From an uncultured Helcococcus sp. (GTDB lineage: Bacteria; Bacillota; Clostridia; Tissierellales; Peptoniphilaceae), in NCBI GenBank assembly GCA_947253305.1, contig CAMXYZ010000015.1, positions 1-16,696 of the forward strand: 16,696 bases of DNA, written 5' to 3'. The stretch's first letter is position 1. Every line of letters begins with the position of its first letter. Of this stretch, positions 1 through 6,930 are shown piece by piece. The notes beneath the pieces were generated by a model. It had not been told where the DNA came from and did no database searches. It was given only the letters and a program-made list of their open reading frames with translations. The position numbers and the translations under genes were made by a program.

Positions 1-18
1 CAGGTGGTTTATTGTTTC

Positions 19-53
19 GTTCACTTACGTTCACTCAACTCACTAAAGTGAAC
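19..53. repeat. Inverted repeat with a duplicated left arm at the window edge
   Basis: GTTCACTT at 19-26 is the exact reverse complement of AAGTGAAC at 46-53. A second left arm, GTTCACT, lies at 29-35 and can pair with 47-53 instead. GGTGG at 3-7 can also pair with CCACC at 64-68 around the whole structure. The element lies just beyond the lplA terminator. It may belong to the end of a convergent gene left of the window, but no T-run typical of an intrinsic terminator follows it on the plus strand. Function is unknown. Confidence 0.4.
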
Positions 54-56
54 AAT

Positions 57-82
57 TAAAAATCCACCAAATAATTGGTGGA
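57..82 (-). terminator. Intrinsic terminator of the lpd-lplA transcript
   Basis: A perfect 8-bp stem (TCCACCAA at 63-70 with TTGGTGGA at 75-82) encloses a 4-nt loop. Read on the minus strand it is followed by a run of T residues (ATTTTTAATTG). It begins about 30 bp after the lplA stop codon, which is the expected place for an operon end. Confidence 0.85.
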
Positions 83-111
83 CTCTTGAAATTACAAATA
101 TTTATCTGTGC

Positions 112-1014
112 TTAATTTATATAATTATAAATTATTTCCCAGATTTCTTCTTTATCAAATTTTTTATCCATTAATTGTTTTTCAATATCTGTAAAATTAA
201 AAACTTTAAGACTATCGGTGCTAATAGAAGCCTTTGATATATTATCTCCATCTATTGATAAAGCTATGCTAATATTTCCAATTTCACAATTTCTTTCTAA
301 ATGAATTTCATAATTTGGTGACTCTCCAAAAAGCCATTCTCTAGAAGATAGTTTTTCAGCAAGGGGAAGGATAATATCATTCTTATCTATATATTCTAAA
401 TCTTTATAATCAAAAGTATTTAAGAAAGCTTCGACAAGCTTATCTATATCTATATTTGAATCAATCTCAGATAAATTTATAACTCTACTTCTAACTGATT
501 CTATACCTTTAGATTTTAATTTTAGATTTGAAGGAGTTAAAGATCTTGTAAGTTCTTCTAAATCTACATTAATCATTACAGTGCCATGATACATATAATT
601 ATCATCTTCAATATAATAGGCGTGCCCAGAAAATTTCTTTCCCTTGTATAATAAATCATTTCTACCACTAAATTCAGATTCTATACCTAATTTACTGAAT
701 ACATTTTTTAAGAATTCAATTAATTTTCCATCATTAGCTTTATCTTCTTTCATAATCAATGTAAAGTTTAAATTACCTAAATCATGATATACAGCACCAC
801 CCCCAGATAGTCTTCTTACAGGATATACATTATTTTCTTCTAAATAATCAATATTTGTCTCTGCAAATAAATTTTGATTTCTTCCAATAATTACTGATTT
901 ATCATTTTGCCATAAATATAATATGATATCTTCATTTACATTATTAAATAGATAATTCTCTAAAGCAATATTAAAATATGGATTGGTCTCTTTAGATATA
1001 TATACTTTATTCAT
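112..1014 (-). CDS. lplA: Lipoate-protein ligase A
   Basis: LplA activates free lipoate with ATP and transfers it to a lysine on lipoyl domains in the cytoplasm. The 300-residue protein shows the family motifs: GRNQN (44-48), RRLSGGGAVYHD (67-78) and GRND followed by KGKKFSGHA (117-131), where K127 aligns with the catalytic lysine before the SG pair. A C-terminal accessory region (about 200-300) contains the W-x-x-G-x-x-P pattern typical of LplA. The ATG overlaps the stop codon of lpd in TAATG, and the nearest GGAG lies 13 nt away, too far for a normal ribosome binding site. Translation is therefore probably coupled to lpd. The obvious substrate encoded next door is the lipoyl domain of Lpd itself. 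No lipoate synthesis genes (lipA, lipB) are in the window, which fits lipoate scavenging (inference). Confidence 0.96.
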   Translation of the reverse strand: MNKVYISKETNPYFNIALENYLFNNVNEDIILYLWQNDKSVIIGRNQNLFAETNIDYLEENNVYPVRRLSGGGAVYHDLGNLNFTLIMKEDKANDGKLIEFLKNVFSKLGIESEFSGRNDLLYKGKKFSGHAYYIEDDNYMYHGTVMINVDLEELTRSLTPSNLKLKSKGIESVRSRVINLSEIDSNIDIDKLVEAFLNTFDYKDLEYIDKNDIILPLAEKLSSREWLFGESPNYEIHLERNCEIGNISIALSIDGDNISKASISTDSLKVFNFTDIEKQLMDKKFDKEEIWEIIYNYIN

Positions 1015-2684
1015 TATTGATGTAATGCTCCAATACCTAGATCTAAAGCTGCTTCATGTATTACTTCAGATGTAGTAGGATGTGCAAATATTGTCTTTGT
1101 AATATCTTTATCAGTCAAGCCATTTTTTATAGCAAGTGTTAGAACAGATATTAATGAGGAAGCGTCTGCACCTATAATTGAAGCACCTATTATTCTATTA
1201 TTTCTATTATTTTTAATTATCTTGATGAATCCTACATCTTGATTCATAGATAAAGCTTTTCCATTTCCAGCATAATCAAATCTTCCAATAGAATAGTCTA
1301 TATTTAATTCATTTGCTTTATCTTCGGATATACCAGCCGTTGCAATTTCTGGAGATGTAAATATAACTTCGGGAACAGCATCATAATCCATTTTTCTATT
1401 TTTACCTAGTATATTGTCTACAGCTACAAATCCTTGATGTGATGCAACATGAGCTAATTGCATAATATCTGTTACATCGCCGATAGCATATATATTTTCT
1501 ACATTAGTCTTCATATATTCATCAACAATAATAGATTTTTTATTCTTATCTATTTCAACGCCAGAATTTTCAATATTTAAATTATCAGTGTTAGCAATTC
1601 TGCCGGTTGCAGACAATAATTTATCACTTATAATTATCTTCTCTCCATCTTTATCTTTATATGTTACTACAGCTTTTCTATCAATTGATTGTTGTATTCT
1701 TATAACTTCTGATTTAGTATAAATTTTAATACCTTTTTTTTCAGCTTCTTTAGTAATCTCTTTAGAAATATCCTTATCTAGCATAGATAATATATTTTCT
1801 TCATATTCGATAAGATTGACTTTTACTCCAAAATTACTGTACATAAAGGCAAATTCCATACCAATAACACCACCACCTATAATAGTAAGTGATTCTGGAA
1901 GATCGGTATTATCAAGTATATCAGTACTATCCATAACAATAGGTGAGTCTACGCCTTCTATTGGAGCATTTGAAACTTTTGAACCAGTTGCAATAATTAT
2001 ATTTTCTGCAATAATCTTATAATTTTCTTCGCCAGTTACCAAAACTTCTTTTTTAGATAAAAATTCTGCATTGCCAGTAATAAGATTTACATTGTTTTCT
2101 TTTAATAGATAATCTATACCATTAACTAATTTATCTTTAATTTCATTCTTATGTCTAATAGCCTTGCTTAAATCTAATTTAACTTTACCAAGTATATCAA
2201 TACCAAATATATCTGCATTAAGTGCTGAATTGTAAACTTCAGAAGATTTAATTAGAGCTTTTGTAGGGATACATCCAATATTTAAACAGGTTCCACCCAA
2301 ATATTCTCTTTCAATCAAAGTAGTTTTTAATCCTTGTTTAGCAGCATAAATCGCCGCAACATATCCACCAGGACCAGCTCCAATAATTAGTAATTCTGTA
2401 TTTATATCTTTTTCGACTTTATTAGTACTTAGTTCTTTCTCAATAATTTTATTATCTTCTTCAATTAATTCAAAGAAGATTTCATTTGAAGCAATTTCTT
2501 CACCTTCTTCAAAGAAAATGTTTGTAATTTTTCCATCACTACTAGCTTTAACAACTCTATTACCTTTAGCAGTTTCAACTTGAGCTAATATATCACCTTC
2601 ATTTACTTTATCACCGATTTCAACACTTATTTTTCCAATTTTCCCCTTTTTATTACCGGGAATAAGGGACATCTTTATAAACAT
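1014..2684 (-). CDS. lpdA: Dihydrolipoamide dehydrogenase with N-terminal lipoyl domain
   Basis: This flavoprotein reoxidises protein-bound dihydrolipoamide with NAD+, or runs in reverse to reduce lipoyl groups with NADH. Its 556 residues exceed the usual ~470 because residues 1-75 form a lipoyl domain; the candidate lipoylated lysine is K40 in VETAKGN. The FAD-binding GAGPGG is at 102-107, the redox disulfide motif GGTCLNIGCIPTK at 130-142 (C133, C138), and the NAD-binding GGGVIG at 270-275. A second FAD motif, IYAIGD, is at 398-403, and the active-site HPTTSE at 535-540 (H535, E540). The lysine context ETAKG differs from the common ETDKA. The start is supported by GAGGAG 6 nt upstream of ATG. 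It lies 70 bp after osmC with only a terminator hairpin and no convincing promoter between, and its stop overlaps the lplA start by one base. No E1/E2 partner genes are visible, so the partner complex is unknown. Fused lipoyl-Lpd proteins are known from streptococci and clostridia. Confidence 0.96.
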   Translation of the reverse strand: MFIKMSLIPGNKKGKIGKISVEIGDKVNEGDILAQVETAKGNRVVKASSDGKITNIFFEEGEEIASNEIFFELIEEDNKIIEKELSTNKVEKDINTELLIIGAGPGGYVAAIYAAKQGLKTTLIEREYLGGTCLNIGCIPTKALIKSSEVYNSALNADIFGIDILGKVKLDLSKAIRHKNEIKDKLVNGIDYLLKENNVNLITGNAEFLSKKEVLVTGEENYKIIAENIIIATGSKVSNAPIEGVDSPIVMDSTDILDNTDLPESLTIIGGGVIGMEFAFMYSNFGVKVNLIEYEENILSMLDKDISKEITKEAEKKGIKIYTKSEVIRIQQSIDRKAVVTYKDKDGEKIIISDKLLSATGRIANTDNLNIENSGVEIDKNKKSIIVDEYMKTNVENIYAIGDVTDIMQLAHVASHQGFVAVDNILGKNRKMDYDAVPEVIFTSPEIATAGISEDKANELNIDYSIGRFDYAGNGKALSMNQDVGFIKIIKNNRNNRIIGASIIGADASSLISVLTLAIKNGLTDKDITKTIFAHPTTSEVIHEAALDLGIGALHQ

Positions 2685-2708
2685 AAATACTCCTCAAATA
2701 CTCAATGT

Positions 2709-2730
2709 AAAAAAGCCATCGGAATGGCTT
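2709..2730 (-). terminator. Hairpin terminator between osmC and lpd, possibly leaky
   Basis: AAGCCAT at 2713-2719 pairs with ATGGCTT at 2724-2730 across a 4-nt loop. On the minus strand the stem runs directly into TTTTTT. It lies about 25 bp after the osmC stop and upstream of lpd. Because no strong promoter is seen between it and lpd, it may act as an attenuating read-through site rather than a full stop. Confidence 0.75.
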
Positions 2731-2754
2731 CTTTATAATTAAATAATATTTAAA

Positions 2755-3192
2755 TTAGCTTATTTTAATTCCTGAGCTAACTAATTTTATTTCATTTTGT
2801 AGACAATCTCCAACTGGACATGTTCTTTCTATAAATTTTGCATATTCTTCAAGCTTTTCTTTAGGCTCATCAGATTTAAAATGCATCACAAAGCGTATTT
2901 CTTGGAATCCTTCTCTAACATCAGCTAGTCCCATAAATCCATCTGGATCTAAATCACCTTCTAATTCTACGCTAAATTCTTCAAATTTAACATCATGAGC
3001 TTCCGCAAATGCCCTTGCTACAATTGATTGACATGCACCTAGTGCACATAGTAGAGCTTCCACAGGATTCATAGCCGTATTTGTTCCGCCTAAGCTTTCG
3101 GGCTCATCCATATGAATTGTAAAATCTCTTGACTTAGCTTCTACTTGCAAACCTTCTTTTAATACCGCTGTAGCTTTGAATGTTTCTAACAT
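2755..3192 (-). CDS. OsmC/Ohr-family thiol peroxidase
   Basis: OsmC-family proteins reduce organic hydroperoxides through two cysteines and act as homodimers in the cytoplasm. The protein is 145 residues, the normal family length. It contains the typical NPVEALLCALGACQS segment (42-56), giving C54 as the peroxidatic cysteine, and ERTCPVGDCLQN (122-133), giving C125 as the resolving cysteine; C49 and C130 are extra. The start has a strong GGAGG 6 nt upstream. A good extended -10 promoter lies 35-63 bp upstream of the ATG, and a terminator follows the stop. The next genes on the same strand encode a lipoyl-fused Lpd and a lipoate ligase. Some Ohr and OsmC proteins are known to be reduced by dihydrolipoamide, so a functional link is plausible (inference). 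Its exact subfamily (OsmC, Ohr or YhfA-like) cannot be fixed by eye. Confidence 0.92.
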   Translation of the reverse strand: MLETFKATAVLKEGLQVEAKSRDFTIHMDEPESLGGTNTAMNPVEALLCALGACQSIVARAFAEAHDVKFEEFSVELEGDLDPDGFMGLADVREGFQEIRFVMHFKSDEPKEKLEEYAKFIERTCPVGDCLQNEIKLVSSGIKIS

Positions 3193-3226
3193 AAATTTCC
3201 TCCTATTTATTTACTACATTGTCTAA

Positions 3227-3255
3227 ATTATAACATAGCGCTTTCTATTATTCAA
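3227..3255 (-). promoter_or_regulatory. osmC promoter (extended -10)
   Basis: On the minus strand TTGAAT (3250-3255) is separated by 17 bp from TATAAT (3227-3232). The -10 is preceded by TGT, giving the extended form TGnTATAAT. Start of transcription is predicted near 3220, about 30 bp ahead of the osmC ATG. Confidence 0.8.
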
Positions 3256-3372
3256 GTATGTATTTTACAGAGGTAGGGGAAATTTCATTTGAAAATTATA
3301 TTTTATATTTCTAAAATTTATTAACAAATATATTACAAACAATGAAATAAAGTTTCAGAATACTTGATATTA

Positions 3373-3401
3373 TTGAAAAGGTTTGCTCAATTTTATATAA
3401 T
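3373..3401 (+). promoter_or_regulatory. Promoter of the GH3 surface hydrolase gene
   Basis: TTGAAA (3373-3378), a 17-bp spacer and TATAAT (3396-3401) closely match a sigma-A promoter. The gene's AGGGGG ribosome binding site and ATG follow 20-35 bp later. It diverges from the osmC promoter about 120 bp away. Between them lie small TGAAA/TTTCA dyads (3283-3294 and 3343-3357) of unknown meaning. Confidence 0.78.
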
Positions 3402-3432
3402 CAAATTGACAAAATAAATTTAAGGGGGAAGA

Positions 3433-5955
3433 ATGAAAAGAAAAGTTTTATCTTTATTACTAGCTCTAGCTATGGTTCTAAATCTTGGATTCATTAGCGA
3501 AACAAGTGCAGAATCAAGATCAACAGAGCAGATAATTGAAGATATGTCTGTAAGAGAAAAAATAGCTCAAATGTTAATGGTTGAGTTTAGATATTGGCAA
3601 CAAGAGGGCGAAACAGAAAAGAAAGAAGTTGATGTTCTAAATCCAGAAATCAAAGAAGCTATTGAAAAATATAAATTCGGTGGAGTAATTTTATTCGCTC
3701 AAAACGTTAAAGAAACTGAACAAACACTTAGATTAACAGACCAATTACAAAAAGCAGCGATAGAATCAGGTAATTTACCATTATTATTATCTATCGACCA
3801 AGAAGGCGGTAAAGTTGTTAGACTTGGAACTGGTACAAGCTTACCAGGTAATATGGCTTTAGGTGCTACTAGAGATCCACAGTCCGCTTATAGATATGGA
3901 CAAATTATAGGTGAAGAATTAAAATCACTTGGTATTAATGTAAACTTAGCACCAGTTGCTGATGTTAATAATAATCCTAATAATCCTGTTATAGGTGAAA
4001 GATCAATATCAAGTAGACCTGAATTAGTAGCTGAAATGACTTCAAATGTTACAAAAGGTCTCCAAGATACAGGAATAAGTGCTGCAGCTAAGCATTTCCC
4101 AGGTCATGGTGATACCGCAACAGACAGCCACGTTGGTTTACCAATAGTTGATAAATCAAAAGAAGACGTTATGGCTCTTGAAGTTTATCCTTTCAATTAT
4201 CTTGCAAATGAAGGAATAGACATGATAATGACAGCTCATATATCATATCCACAAATTGAACAAGATAAAGCTATTTCTAAATTAGACGGTTCAGAAATTA
4301 ATATTCCAGCAACATTATCTGACGATATACTAACAGGATTAGTTAGAAATGAAATGAATTACGATGGAATAATAATTACAGACGCTCTAAATATGAAAGC
4401 TATCTCTGATCATTTCGGTGAAGAAGAAGCTACATTAATGAGCTTAAAAGCTGGATCAGATATACTATTGATGCCAACAAAATTAGAAAACAAAGCTGAT
4501 TTAGAAAAATTAGATACTATAATCGATAATATTGAAGAAGCTGTAAATAATGGTGAAGTTACAGAAGAAAGATTAAATGAATCTGTAAGAAGAATCGTTG
4601 AACTTAAGAGAAAAAGAGGCATTTTAGAACTTGATCAATATAATCAAGATATTGATGCAAGAATACAAAACGCTTTAAACCTAGTAGGTTCAAGAGAACA
4701 TTTAGATGATCAAAGAACTATTACACAAAAAGCAATTACTGTTGGTATAAATAATGATAATAGTTTACCATTATATCCAACTAAAGATGAAAGTGTACTT
4801 TTATTAGGAGCATATGATAATGAAGTTCCTGGATTAGTATATGGATTTACAAGACTTCAAAGAGAAGGTGCAATACCAGAAGACACAAAATATGAAGCAT
4901 TTAGATTTAACGAAAATACAACAAGAGAAGAATTAAAATCACTAATAGATAAACATGATTATGTAGTAGTAATAAGTGAAATAGCAGCTGAATCAAGACT
5001 AGCTAAAGATCATTGGTTATCAAGAGTACCTACTGATGTTACCGAATTAGCTAAAGAAGCTAATAAGAAATCAGTAGTACTAAGTATCGCTAAACCATAT
5101 GACTTAGGAAGATACAAAGATGCAGACGCAATGGTATTAGCTTATGGTGCTAAAGGTATGGATCCAACCGAACCAGGTCAAGAACCTTCAAAAACATTTG
5201 GACCAAATATACCAACATCACTAGATATAATATTTGGTAAGGTAGCATCAAGTGGTAAATTGCCAGTAGATGTGCCAAAATTATCAGAAGACTTCAAGTA
5301 TACAGATGAAACTGCTTACGAATTCGGATACGGTTTAGTAACTAAACTAAAAGAAGATACTCCATTAACTCCATTAGAACCATCAATTCCAGATAATTTG
5401 CATTATGAATATGAACTTTTAGATGTAGAATTAAGTGCTGTACATGAAGACTTACCTAAAGAAGTTAATAAAGCATTTGATAACTTCGATTACAAAGTTA
5501 TAGATCTTGTAGTTAAAAACTCTGAAGGAACAGTATTAACCGAATTAGATGAACCTTTAGAAATAAGAATCGATCTGAAAGTTTTAGGCTTAGAAAACAA
5601 TTTAGATGAATCTACACTAAAAATCTGGACAAACCACAATGGTGAATTAGAAGAAATTAAAGAATTCAAATTAGAAGAAGACTCCATAGTATTTGAAAGA
5701 GCAAAATTCTCAAGCTTTGCATTTGTGCATGAAGTTAAAAAAGAAACAGAAACAGAAGTAGAAACTGAAACTGAAAATGAAACAAAAGACACAACTAATG
5801 AAACTGAGAAACCTGAAAAAAATGATAAAACTGATAAAAAAGGTAATAATCCAAAAACAGGCGACAATGGAGTTACATTGCAATTAGCTGTTCTAGTATT
5901 ATCAGCTTCAGCTTTATATATAATGATAAATAAAAAGAAAAAATATAATAATTAA
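3433..5955 (+). CDS. Secreted, wall-anchored GH3 beta-N-acetylhexosaminidase (NagZ-like)
   Basis: The 840-residue precursor is predicted to release N-acetylglucosamine-type residues from peptidoglycan fragments or host glycans outside the cell. Residues 1-26 are a signal peptide (MKRK, hydrophobic core, likely cut after TSA). The GH3 TIM-barrel spans about 30-400, with KHFPGHGDTATDSH at 220-233 (D231/H233, the NagZ-type acid-base dyad) and ITDALNM around the nucleophile D317. A second alpha/beta domain (about 430-635) ends in FGYGL. A beta-rich module (about 650-768) and an E/T/K-rich wall-spanning linker (769-804) follow. The sorting signal is NPKTGD (806-811), a hydrophobic helix and a KKKK tail. 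B. subtilis NagZ is likewise two-domain but lacks this anchor. A ribosome binding site (AGGGGG) sits 7 nt before ATG. It is monocistronic, with its own promoter and terminator, and no sortase gene is in view. Confidence 0.94.
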   Translation: MKRKVLSLLLALAMVLNLGFISETSAESRSTEQIIEDMSVREKIAQMLMVEFRYWQQEGETEKKEVDVLNPEIKEAIEKYKFGGVILFAQNVKETEQTLRLTDQLQKAAIESGNLPLLLSIDQEGGKVVRLGTGTSLPGNMALGATRDPQSAYRYGQIIGEELKSLGINVNLAPVADVNNNPNNPVIGERSISSRPELVAEMTSNVTKGLQDTGISAAAKHFPGHGDTATDSHVGLPIVDKSKEDVMALEVYPFNYLANEGIDMIMTAHISYPQIEQDKAISKLDGSEINIPATLSDDILTGLVRNEMNYDGIIITDALNMKAISDHFGEEEATLMSLKAGSDILLMPTKLENKADLEKLDTIIDNIEEAVNNGEVTEERLNESVRRIVELKRKRGILELDQYNQDIDARIQNALNLVGSREHLDDQRTITQKAITVGINNDNSLPLYPTKDESVLLLGAYDNEVPGLVYGFTRLQREGAIPEDTKYEAFRFNENTTREELKSLIDKHDYVVVISEIAAESRLAKDHWLSRVPTDVTELAKEANKKSVVLSIAKPYDLGRYKDADAMVLAYGAKGMDPTEPGQEPSKTFGPNIPTSLDIIFGKVASSGKLPVDVPKLSEDFKYTDETAYEFGYGLVTKLKEDTPLTPLEPSIPDNLHYEYELLDVELSAVHEDLPKEVNKAFDNFDYKVIDLVVKNSEGTVLTELDEPLEIRIDLKVLGLENNLDESTLKIWTNHNGELEEIKEFKLEEDSIVFERAKFSSFAFVHEVKKETETEVETETENETKDTTNETEKPEKNDKTDKKGNNPKTGDNGVTLQLAVLVLSASALYIMINKKKKYNN

Positions 5956-5976
5956 AATAGGGTAGTTTAAATTTTA

Positions 5977-6014
5977 TTATAGCCATCAGAAAATTTCTGG
6001 TGGCTATAATTTTT
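5977..6014 (+). terminator. Intrinsic terminator of the GH3 gene
   Basis: A 16-bp stem (5977-5992 with 5994-6009) has a single G-T wobble, and the innermost pairs open to form the loop. It is followed on the plus strand by ATTTTTAAT. It begins 22 bp after the stop codon. The opposite strand lacks a T-run, so it should act only rightward. Confidence 0.88.
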
Positions 6015-6171
6015 AATATTATTTTTAAATTGATATAATTAGAGATATAAAAAGATAAAAATCTTTTATATAAAGATATAGTATAAAGTATGATTTAAAA
6101 ATCAAAAGCATAGAAATAGAAAATAAATGAAGAGAGAGGATAGAATTAAATAATAAAATAGAATTTAGTCA

Positions 6172-6203
6172 CTTTGTCACAAAATTACTATTTTGTGACA
6201 AAG
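6172..6203. repeat. Perfect 14-bp inverted repeat (paired TTTGTSACAAA sites)
   Basis: CTTTGTCACAAAAT (6172-6185) and ATTTTGTGACAAAG (6190-6203) are exact reverse complements around TACT. Each arm also carries its own palindrome, TTTGTCACAAA at 6173-6183 and TTTGTGACAAA at 6192-6202, with centres 19 bp apart. No T-run follows on either strand, so it is not a standard terminator. It could be a double operator or an RNA hairpin; there is no intact gene directly next to it. Confidence 0.7.
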
Positions 6204-6327
6204 ATTGTATAAAAGAATAAGGCTCTCTATAATATTGTAATAATCACGCAAAGTAAACATTTTTATCATATTAAAGATTTTTGTAAAAATTGATATCATT
6301 ATAAATATTATTCTATTAACTCTTTTC

Positions 6328-6482
6328 TTATGTTTTATTCCTTGTTGTTTCCATTTCTATTTGCTCCCATATTTTATCTTCCAAATAAAATTTAAGTTCT
6401 TCTTTTGTTTATGTTTTAATTCATTATATAAATCATAAATTCTATCCAATACTATTATATTCTTAAAACCCAGAAATTTCAT
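6328..6482 (-). pseudogene. Possible small frameshifted coding relic, unidentified
   Basis: From an ATG at 6482 the minus strand reads MKFLGFKNIIVLDRIYDLYN and on to a TAG at 6357 (41 codons). After a one-base shift near 6399-6410, an overlapping frame continues as KEELKFYLEDKIWEQIEME and stops at 6328. Joined, the two parts would make a charged, helical peptide of about 50 residues that looks like real protein. I do not recognise the family. The 5' end lies inside one copy of the ~79-bp repeat. In the second copy the position of the ATG is ACG. The whole reading could still be chance in AT-rich DNA. Confidence 0.3.
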
Positions 6483-6538
6483 AGTTCTAAAATCGATTCT
6501 AAGCGATTATTTTAATCTTAGATATATATAGATACCTC
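6460..6538. repeat. ~79-bp direct repeat, copy A
   Basis: It matches 6642-6720 at 67 of 79 positions by hand alignment without gaps. The match includes an identical 28-bp core at 6486-6513 that contains AATCG..CGATT and CTAAG..CTTAG dyads. Similarity seems to continue about 25 bp to the right with small gaps. On the minus strand it carries GGAGG followed by an AT-rich stretch and then the ATG of the coding relic. Confidence 0.8.
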
Positions 6539-6641
6539 CATTTTTTTTACTATATTTTAATTTTTAGGCTTATTTCTCAAAAGATTCTATATAATATAGA
6601 AATTATACCATTATCTTATATCTTATTATATTTTTGTTTTT

Positions 6642-6720
6642 TTCTTAAAAGTCTGAAAAATCGTGGCTCTAAAATCGATTCTAAGCGATTATTTTTGTCT
6701 TAGGCATATATAGATACCTC
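6642..6720. repeat. ~79-bp direct repeat, copy B
   Basis: Second copy of the repeat at 6460-6538, offset by 182 bp. The 28-bp core (6668-6695) is identical to copy A, and the flanks differ by scattered substitutions. On the minus strand AGAGG precedes an 8-codon frame MPKTKIIA that ends at TAG within the core; copy A has ATA in place of that ATG, so this frame is probably not a real gene. Confidence 0.8.
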
Positions 6721-6930
6721 TTAAATTGTACCTATATTTAATCACTTTGAGTTTTTCTAAATTTCTATATTTTTATATTAATATAATTGAAAATTAAATA
6801 AATTTTAAATATACTCAATTTAAATTTATAAATCATAATATTTTAGAACATTTATTTAGAAAATTTAATTCTGATTCTAAAATACTTTTATAATTTAAAA
6901 TTTTACATTATATGATTTCGTATAATACAA

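Noticed and set aside
3283..3357. TGAAA/TTTCA dyads between the osmC and GH3 promoters as PerR- or OhrR-like operators.
   Set aside because: Arms are only 5 bp, spacing differs between the two, and they do not match known PerR or OhrR consensus sites; expected by chance in AT-rich DNA.
5490..5867. 125-codon minus-strand frame inside the GH3 gene.
   Set aside because: Its serine-rich sequence is the antisense of the E/T/K-rich linker and beta module of a clearly real gene; it has no motif or ribosome binding site.
6172..6203. Rex or CRP/FNR-type operator in the 14-bp dyad.
   Set aside because: Those sites have TGTGA on the left and TCACA on the right; here the half-sites face the opposite way and no regulated gene adjoins. 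The regulator cannot be named.
6110..6220. Plus-strand frame reading ..ELNNKIEFSHFVTKLLFCDKDCIKE.
   Set aside because: It has no ATG, GTG or TTG start and is under 35 codons; the nearby ATG at 6128 is in another frame and stops quickly. Too weak to list as a gene.
6464..6500. On the minus strand, TTTTAGAACTATG and TTTTAGAGCCACG resemble the start of type II CRISPR repeats.
   Set aside because: Only two copies exist, they are 182 bp apart and diverge after this stretch. There are no spacers, no anti-repeat/tracr-like sequence and no cas gene in the window. The likeness is probably chance in AT-rich DNA.
6681..6707. Eight-codon leader peptide MPKTKIIA in repeat copy B.
   Set aside because: Copy A has ATA in place of the ATG and there is no functional gene downstream, so it is better treated as chance within the repeat.
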